A DNA stretch of 30,553 nt from positions 1 to 30,553 of the forward strand of contig CAZYUT010000012.1 in NCBI GenBank assembly GCA_964650735.1, in the 5' to 3' direction. The notes below the pieces were generated by a model. That model did no database searches, had not been told where the DNA came from, and saw nothing but the letters and a program-made list of their open reading frames with translations. Source of the stretch: Dichotomicrobium sp964650735. Lineage in GTDB: Bacteria > Pseudomonadota > Alphaproteobacteria > Rhizobiales > Rhodomicrobiaceae. Positions within the stretch are counted from its first letter, which is position 1. Every line of letters begins with the position of its first letter. The translations under genes and the position numbers were made by a program. Positions 25,553 through 30,553 of this stretch are shown here, one piece after another.

Positions 25553-26056
25553 ATGACGCTTCTACGTTCCCTTGCGCTGACTATAGCGCTTGTTTTGGTC
25601 GCGGTTCCGACCGCTTATGCAGGTGGCTCAATGTCCAAGAAAGATATCGTCGATACCGCCGTCGAGGCGGGCAGTTTCTCGACCCTGGTCGCTGCGGTGC
25701 AGGCTGCCGGCCTGGTCGACACGCTCAAGGGCGACGGCCCCTTCACCGTGTTCGCGCCCACCGACGACGCATTTGCCAAGCTGCCCGACGGCACGGTCGA
25801 AAACCTGCTGAAGCCGGAAAACAAGGACCAGCTCGTCGCCGTGCTGACCTATCATGTCATTCCGGGCAAGGTGATGGCGTCTGATATCGCCGGCAAGCAG
25901 CTTGAGGTCGAAACGGTCGAAGGCTCCAAGCTGTCGATCGATGCAACCGACGGCGTGAAGGTGGATAACGCCACTGTCGTGACCGCTGATGTCGAGGCCT
26001 CCAACGGCGTGATCCATGTGATCGACACCGTGGTTCTGCCGGGCGGCTCCAGCTAA
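25553..26056 (+). CDS. Secreted fasciclin (FAS1) domain protein
   Basis: A 167-residue protein with a signal peptide (about 1-23, ending AYA) and one FAS1 domain over about 28-164. The two FAS1 boxes are clear: GPFTVFAPTDDAFAKLP with LTYHVIPGKV, and GVIHVIDTVVLP. A strong GAGGAGG site precedes ATG 25553. Secreted or periplasmic; such single-FAS1 proteins are thought to act in adhesion or surface stress protection, but the activity is unknown. A fasciclin gene is, as I recall, among the RpoE targets of R. sphaeroides, in line with its place next to this cluster. Confidence 0.93.
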   Translation: MTLLRSLALTIALVLVAVPTAYAGGSMSKKDIVDTAVEAGSFSTLVAAVQAAGLVDTLKGDGPFTVFAPTDDAFAKLPDGTVENLLKPENKDQLVAVLTYHVIPGKVMASDIAGKQLEVETVEGSKLSIDATDGVKVDNATVVTADVEASNGVIHVIDTVVLPGGSS

Positions 26057-26081
26057 GCCCTGCGGTCCGCGCGACCCTTTG

Positions 26082-26109
26082 AGGCGGCGTCACTGGGCGC
26101 CGCCTTTTT
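26082..26109 (+). terminator. Rho-independent terminator after the fasciclin gene
   Basis: An 8-base GC-rich stem (AGGCGGCG, 26082-26089, with CGCCGCCT, 26098-26105) and an 8-base loop are followed by T-run 26105-26109. It begins 25 bases after the fasciclin stop and reaches the argC stop on the other strand. Confidence 0.85.
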
Positions 26110-27149
26110 CATGGGAAAAGCGGCAGCTGCTCCAGCCCTGTGGTCTCCGGCAGGCCGAACATAAGATTGAAATTCTGCAGCGCCTGGCCAGCGGACCCTT
26201 TCACCAGATTGTCGAGCGCTCCGATGACAATCGCGCGGCCCGGCAGCCGGTCGGGGAATACATTGACAATGAAATGGTTGGAGCCGCGCACATGCTGCGT
26301 GGCGGGCACCGCGCCCTCGGGCAGCAGATGCGCAAAAGCCGCGTCGCGGTAGCGCGCATCGAGGCTGGCGCGCAGATCCGCGGCGCTCGCCCCGGCGGCC
26401 AGCCGCACATGACACGTGACCAGTTCGCCCCGGCTCATGGGCACCAGATGCGGCGTGAAGCTCACGACCACGTCGCGCCCGGCCGCGCGGCTGATTTCCT
26501 GGTCGATCTCCGGGCCATGGCGATGGGCGCCGATCGCATAGGGCGACACCCCCTCGCCGGCTTCTGCGAATAACGTGTTCTGCTTCAGCGCACGGCCCGC
26601 GCCGGAGATGCCGGATTTCGCGTCGATGATGATGTCGTCAGCGTCGATCAGGCGATCGCCGACGAGGGGCAATAGCGCCAGCAGCACAGCGGTCGGATAA
26701 CAGCCAGGACAGGCGACCAGACGGGCTTCGGCAATCTCGCCTGCGTAGAATTCTGTCAGCCCGTAAACCGCTTCGCGCAACAACTCTGGCGCATCGTGGG
26801 TGCGACCGTACCAGTTCGCATAGACGCAAGGGTCGCGCAGCCGGAAATCCGCCGACATGTCAATGACGCGGAGATCGCGCGGCAGCGCCTTGATGATGTC
26901 CTGCGCAGCGCCGTGAGGCAGGCCGCTGAATGCCGCGTCGCAGCCGCGCCAATCCGCATCCTCAGCGCGAGCAAGCGCCGGCGCGTCAATCCGCGCCAGA
27001 TGCGGGAAGACATCGGCCAGCGATTGCCCGGCATGCGCACCTGCCGCCAGCGGCCCGATCTCGATATTCGGATGCGCTGCAGCCAGACGGATGAGGTCGG
27101 CGCCCGTGTAGCCCGATGCGCCGATGACGCCAATTCGTAATTTCGTCAT
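26109..27149 (-). CDS. argC: N-acetyl-gamma-glutamyl-phosphate reductase
   Basis: Third step of arginine synthesis: NADPH-dependent reduction of N-acetylglutamyl 5-phosphate to the semialdehyde. The 346-residue protein has the nucleotide motif GASGYTG (10-16), the catalytic Cys150 in ACPGCYPT and the typical SGISGAGR and HRHGPEI segments; length is that of the long bacterial form. The stop lies against the fasciclin terminator. No other arginine gene is nearby. Confidence 0.96.
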   Translation of the reverse strand: MTKLRIGVIGASGYTGADLIRLAAAHPNIEIGPLAAGAHAGQSLADVFPHLARIDAPALARAEDADWRGCDAAFSGLPHGAAQDIIKALPRDLRVIDMSADFRLRDPCVYANWYGRTHDAPELLREAVYGLTEFYAGEIAEARLVACPGCYPTAVLLALLPLVGDRLIDADDIIIDAKSGISGAGRALKQNTLFAEAGEGVSPYAIGAHRHGPEIDQEISRAAGRDVVVSFTPHLVPMSRGELVTCHVRLAAGASAADLRASLDARYRDAAFAHLLPEGAVPATQHVRGSNHFIVNVFPDRLPGRAIVIGALDNLVKGSAGQALQNFNLMFGLPETTGLEQLPLFP

Positions 27150-27201
27150 GACCTCAACCGTCGCGTTTTTCCACCGCCGGGGTGCGGTTTAATGCCGCAG
27201 A

Positions 27202-27681
27202 TTAGGGCGCCGGGCGCAACCGCAACTGTGCAACCGTCAGCGCCAGATTGACGCCCGACTGGCCCTGAAGGCTCACGGGCTGCAGCGAAATCGTGTCATT
27301 CGACCCGCCGACCAGCACCTTTGCGCCGCCACCGAGGCCGAAAGAGGCATCCGCCGCCACGCCGCTGTAGGCGCCCGCCAGGGCATAGTCCGGCATGCCG
27401 CGGCTCGGCGCAAACACGGCCCAACCCAGCAGGGTTTCACCGATGACGCCAAGGTCCAGCCCGAACCGCTCAATCTCGCCCTCATAATACTCCGGCGCAC
27501 TGCCGCGCGCCGATTCGAATTTGCAATTCAGACTGCGGGTTGAGCCGAACACGAAGCTCGCCCCGCCTTCGATCCTGCAGGTGAGCGAGCCAACCTCGAC
27601 GCGGTTATCCTGCGCCTCAACGGCTCCCGGCGCGACTGTCAGAGCGGCGAGCGCTGCGGCAAGCATCCATCGGATTATCAT
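27202..27681 (-). CDS. DUF992 family secreted protein
   Basis: A 159-residue protein with a signal peptide (about 1-23, ending VEAQ). The family pattern is clear: VGSLTCRIEGGASFVFGS, LNCKFE, a YYEGEIERFGLDLGV segment, WAVFAPS, LAGAYSGVAADASFGLGGGAKVLVGG and ISLQPVSLQGQSGVNLAL. The two conserved cysteines (CRIE, NCKF) may form a disulfide. DUF992 proteins are small periplasmic proteins of unknown function, frequent in alphaproteobacteria. The gene lies 52 bases upstream of argC on the same strand. Confidence 0.88.
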   Translation of the reverse strand: MIIRWMLAAALAALTVAPGAVEAQDNRVEVGSLTCRIEGGASFVFGSTRSLNCKFESARGSAPEYYEGEIERFGLDLGVIGETLLGWAVFAPSRGMPDYALAGAYSGVAADASFGLGGGAKVLVGGSNDTISLQPVSLQGQSGVNLALTVAQLRLRPAP

Positions 27682-27990
27682 TGTTCATCCCTCCTGAATT
27701 TGCAGTTTCGTTGAAGCGCGACCCCGCTTGTCCACGCTTCTGAACCCCATCCTGGCGGTATCGTCCGAGCATGGCGAAAATCGGCCCGCCTCCGTACCGG
27801 CGCGTCCAGCGGCCGCCGACCGGCGCTTGATGATCGCTTTTTCATTTTTTCAAGTTGCGTTGGGCGTTCACACGCCTAATACCTAGGCACGCACAGGCGC
27901 AGCGGGGGCGCGCCGATGCGGTACATTTGCAAATCTAAGCTCGCCGCGCCATCCAGTTTTCAGGAACGCTTCGGGAACGCCACAGCCAAC
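27682..27990. other. Divergent intergenic region between DUF992 and the TSUP gene
   Basis: No gene is visible in these 309 bases, apart from a possible 25-codon N-terminal extension of the permease from ATG 27916. Two overlapping inverted repeats occur: GGCGT-TCAC-ACGCC (27863-27876) and GCCTA-ATACC-TAGGC (27874-27888), which share bases and could be alternative forms of one operator or RNA element. A T-rich stretch (27837-27850) precedes them. I see no convincing -35/-10 pair. Confidence 0.45.
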
Positions 27991-28923
27991 ATGTTCCAGA
28001 TTTACCTGCCGATCGCCGAACTGTCAGTGAACATGCTGACCATTATCGGGATGGGCGCGGCTGTGGGGTTTCTCTCGGGAATGTTCGGCGTGGGCGGCGG
28101 CTTCCTGATCACGCCGCTGCTGATCTTTACCGGCGTTCCCGCCGCGGTGGCGGTCGCGACAGGAGTGAATCAGATCGTCGCTTCCTCGGTCTCCGGGGCG
28201 CTCGCACAGTGGCGCCGCAACAATGTCGATCTGAAAATGGGGACGGTGCTGCTGGCAGGCGGCGGCGTCGGCACGGCGGTCGGCGTCCAAATCGTCAAGG
28301 TCCTGCGCGAGACGGGCCAGATCGAGCTGATCATTGCGCTGCTCTATGTTGTCTTCCTCGGCTCGGTCGGCCTCCTGATGCTCATCGAGAGCCTGAACGC
28401 ACTGCGCAAGGCTCGCGGAGGCCGCTCGACATCCCGGCGACGCCCGGGCCAGCACGGCTGGATTCATGGTCTGCCGTTCAAGATGCGCTTCCAGCGCTCC
28501 AAGCTCTACATCAGCGCAATCCCCCCCGTCCTGCTTGGTGTGCTCGTCGGCCTGCTCGCCTCGATCATGGGCGTGGGCGGCGGCTTTATCATGCTTCCGG
28601 CGATGATCTACCTATTGCGGATGCCGACCAACGTCGCCATCGGCACGTCGCTGTTCCAGATCATTTTCGTGGCCGCGTTCGCCACCGTGCTCCATGCGAC
28701 AACCAACCAGACGGTTGATATTCTGCTGGCGTTCCTGCTGATGATTGGCGGAGTCGTTGGCGGTCAGTTCGGCGTAATCGCAGGACAAAAGCTGCGGGGC
28801 GAGCAGTTGCGAGCGCTTCTCGCCCTGCTCGTCCTTGGCGTCGCAGTGCGGCTGTTTTTCTCGCTGGTGCTGGAGCCTGCGGAGCTCTACTCGATCGGGC
28901 CGGTCATCGGGGAGATGTCATGA
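27991..28923 (+). CDS. TSUP (TauE/SafE) family permease
   Basis: An inner-membrane permease of about 310 residues and 8 or so membrane segments. Members export sulfite or organosulfonates, or import sulfur compounds. The internal duplication is visible: GMFGVGGGFLITPLLIF in the first half and SIMGVGGGFIMLPAMIYL in the second. ATG 27991 (MFQIYLPIAELSVN) matches how relatives begin; ATG 27916 is open but adds an atypical extension. It overlaps the next gene by 4 bases (ATGA). Sulfur context: TIGR02186, TusA and a molybdoenzyme follow. Confidence 0.88.
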   Translation: MFQIYLPIAELSVNMLTIIGMGAAVGFLSGMFGVGGGFLITPLLIFTGVPAAVAVATGVNQIVASSVSGALAQWRRNNVDLKMGTVLLAGGGVGTAVGVQIVKVLRETGQIELIIALLYVVFLGSVGLLMLIESLNALRKARGGRSTSRRRPGQHGWIHGLPFKMRFQRSKLYISAIPPVLLGVLVGLLASIMGVGGGFIMLPAMIYLLRMPTNVAIGTSLFQIIFVAAFATVLHATTNQTVDILLAFLLMIGGVVGGQFGVIAGQKLRGEQLRALLALLVLGVAVRLFFSLVLEPAELYSIGPVIGEMS

Positions 28924-29717
28924 TGGCGCGTCTCGCTCTGATCGGCCTTGCGGCGCTTGTCGCCCTCACCTGCGAGACGACCGCGCAGCCAGGCGGCATG
29001 TTCCGCGAGCGGATCGAGGCGGATGTGTCCTCGCGGCGCATCGGCATCGAGTCCGATTTCGCGGGCATCCAGCTCGTGGTTTTCGGGGCCGTAGATTACA
29101 GCCAGCAGCGCTCGCCCGAGGAAAACCTGTACGACATCGCCGTCGTCATACGGGGACCGGATGAGCCGACAATCGTGCGCCAGAAGGACCGGGTGCTGGG
29201 CGTCTGGGTGAACCAATCGGCGAAGGTCTTCACCGGGGTGCCCCAGTATTATGCCGTGCTCTCCACCCGCCCGCCGGCCGAGATAGCCCCTCAGGAACTT
29301 CTCGACGAGCACAGCATCGGCTTTGAACACCTGCGCTTCAGGCTTGCTGAAGGCGCTGCGGCGCAGTCAGCCGAGGAACGCGAAGCCTTCCGCAGCGCGC
29401 TGATCCGCATCAAGGAGGATCAGAACCTGTATCAGGAACGCAATTTCGCGGTCGCGTTCATCAGCCGCAGCCTGTTCCGCGCGACGGTCTCGCTGCCCGC
29501 GAATGTGCCCGTGGGCGTCTATGACGTGGACATTTTCCTGTTCCGCAACGGCGAGTTGCTCGATACGCATGAGACCGAGCTGCGCATCGAGAAGCAGGGG
29601 CTTGAGCGCTTCATTTTTAATCTGGCCTTCGAACACGCGCTCGTCTACGGCATCGCAGGCGTGATTATCGCCATCATCGCCGGACTGGCCGCGTCGGCAG
29701 CGTTCCGCAAGGGCTAA
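28920..29717 (+). CDS. TIGR02186 family membrane-anchored protein
   Basis: A 265-residue protein with an N-terminal signal peptide (about 1-22), a soluble domain in the periplasm (about 25-235) and a C-terminal membrane segment (about 241-262). This layout and segments such as SRRIGIESDFAGIQLVVFGA and YDIAVVIRGPDEP match the TIGR02186 family, which is usually encoded right after a TSUP permease and is thought to support it. The function is not known. Its start overlaps the permease stop, so the two are coupled. Confidence 0.85.
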   Translation: MMARLALIGLAALVALTCETTAQPGGMFRERIEADVSSRRIGIESDFAGIQLVVFGAVDYSQQRSPEENLYDIAVVIRGPDEPTIVRQKDRVLGVWVNQSAKVFTGVPQYYAVLSTRPPAEIAPQELLDEHSIGFEHLRFRLAEGAAAQSAEEREAFRSALIRIKEDQNLYQERNFAVAFISRSLFRATVSLPANVPVGVYDVDIFLFRNGELLDTHETELRIEKQGLERFIFNLAFEHALVYGIAGVIIAIIAGLAASAAFRKG

Positions 29718-29720
29718 TGG

Positions 29721-29948
29721 TCAGCCATTATGGCGGATCAGAAAGCGGAAGACCCCTTCCTGCTCACTCGACTCCACGAGCGCATGACCACTCACACGGC
29801 AGAATGTCTCAAAATCCTCCACCGCACCCGGATCCGTGGCGATCACCTCCAGCGTGCCGCCCGCAGGCACCTGCTTCATCGCCTTCTTCGCCTTGAGGAT
29901 CGGGAGTGGGCAGGTCAGCCCCGTCGTGTCGAGATGCACGTCTGCCAT
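29721..29948 (-). CDS. tusA: TusA-family sulfur carrier protein
   Basis: A 75-residue sulfur-transfer protein. The family motif is complete: DTTGLTCPLPILKAKKAM with the persulfide-carrying Cys13 in CPxP, then DPGAVEDFETFC and a final strand. ATG 29948 gives the normal family length and has GGGGA upstream; the open frame is 70 codons longer but unrelated to the family. TusA-like carriers pass sulfur in tRNA modification, molybdenum cofactor and formate dehydrogenase maturation, or sulfur oxidation. The divergent molybdoenzyme and nearby TSUP gene favour a role in sulfur oxidation or molybdoenzyme maturation. Confidence 0.9.
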   Translation of the reverse strand: MADVHLDTTGLTCPLPILKAKKAMKQVPAGGTLEVIATDPGAVEDFETFCRVSGHALVESSEQEGVFRFLIRHNG

Positions 29949-30217
29949 GTGGTCAAGTCCCCGGCGCATCTTTCTCGGGATTCCTGAAGCGATGCGAAGC
30001 CATCCTATGCAATGGCGCGGGCAAATCCAGAGGGAAAAGCCTTCGTCCGCACTCATCAGGCAGGCGCCCAACGCAACAATCTTTTGCGTGTTTGCCATCG
30101 CAAGTAAGAATGTGGCATTGTCCGTGAAAGACTTTTCATCTCTGCGCGATCTGTGCACGCCGAAGCCGTCCCTCCGACCGCCTGCCCCGCCAAAATTCTG
30201 CTGAAAGTCCTTCGTTC

Positions 30218-30553
30218 ATGACTGAGCCTGTCGTTCCGACCTCTCTGAAAGTCGCCGACGAGATCAAGACCTCGACTTGCTACATGTGCGCGTGCCGCTG
30301 CGGGATCAAAGTGTATCTGCAGGATGGCACCGTCCGCTATATCGAGGGCAACCGCGACCATCCGGTAAACAAGGGCGTGTTGTGCGGTAAAGGCGCAGCC
30401 GGGATCATGCAGCATTACTCGCCGGCGCGGCTGCGCGCGCCCATGCTGCGGGTCGGCGAGCGGGGAACCGGAACGTTCCGCGAGATTTCCTGGGACGAGG
30501 CGCTGGACCTCGCCGCGAAGTGGATGGCCGAGACGCGCGCCACCGCGCCGGAA
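30218..30553 (+). CDS. Molybdopterin oxidoreductase catalytic subunit, N-terminal fragment
   Basis: The first 112 codons of a large molybdoenzyme cut by the right edge. It starts MTEPVVPTSL and has no twin-arginine signal, so it should be cytoplasmic. The [4Fe-4S] cluster motif is C21-x2-C24-x3-C28 with C56 in VLCGKG, followed by YSPARLRAPMLRVG and ISWDEALDLAA, the start of the molybdopterin domain. This could be a formate-dehydrogenase-like enzyme or the SoeA subunit of cytoplasmic sulfite dehydrogenase. The TSUP and TusA neighbours favour the latter, but the fragment is too short to decide. The 269-base gap before it (29949-30217) holds no other gene that I can support. Confidence 0.85.
   Translation, partial: MTEPVVPTSLKVADEIKTSTCYMCACRCGIKVYLQDGTVRYIEGNRDHPVNKGVLCGKGAAGIMQHYSPARLRAPMLRVGERGTGTFREISWDEALDLAAKWMAETRATAPE

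Noticed and set aside
29949..30158. 70-codon N-terminal extension of TusA
   Set aside because: TusA is a compact protein of about 75 residues; the extension lies in the divergent promoter region and shows no domain.

Overview
The window reads as chromosomal DNA of a GC-rich alphaproteobacterium. The evidence is an Usg protein, a DUF992 protein, a KpsF-type isomerase next to galU, an ECF11-type rpoE-chrR pair, and close matches by eye to alphaproteobacterial ribosomal proteins and ferrochelatase. The order within the class cannot be fixed from sequence alone. A run of exactly 100 N (1480-1579) shows that this is a scaffold, so the link between the first 1.5 kb and the rest is not proven. I see no tRNA, rRNA, insertion sequence, CRISPR array or prophage gene.

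Layout. 1-1192 (minus strand): the str operon rpsL-rpsG-fusA, with fusA cut by the window edge. 1672-6683 (plus): a four-gene accessory block of two small proteins that look like Roadblock/LC7 folds, followed by two dynamin-like large GTPases; a CX5R phosphatase gene converges on it from the other strand. This is the best candidate for an undescribed system. 7521-11074: usg, hemH, then an SPFH (stomatin-like) protein with its NfeD partner. 11188-13137 (minus): galU and kdsD, which supply UDP-glucose and arabinose 5-phosphate for envelope polysaccharide. 13248-17673 (minus): a PHB-depolymerase-type esterase, a secreted repeat protein and a TPR protein. A strong inverted repeat covers the ribosome binding site of the esterase. 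17856-19619 (plus): an exported GH3 enzyme with a long disordered N-terminal extension.

19779-26056 is a photo-oxidative (singlet-oxygen type) stress island: rpoE-chrR-SDR on the plus strand; amine oxidase-DUF1365-cyclopropane/methyl fatty acid synthase on the minus strand; and a fasciclin gene diverging from the latter. TGATCC-N18/19-TA promoter-like sites stand before all three units, which fits an RpoE regulon that remodels membrane lipids.

26109-27681 (minus): argC and a DUF992 protein. 27991-30553: a likely sulfur module of a TSUP (TauE/SafE) permease, a TIGR02186 membrane-anchored protein, TusA, and the first 112 codons of a cytoplasmic molybdopterin oxidoreductase, possibly a SoeA-type sulfite dehydrogenase. 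The assignments rest on motifs read by eye; no search was run.
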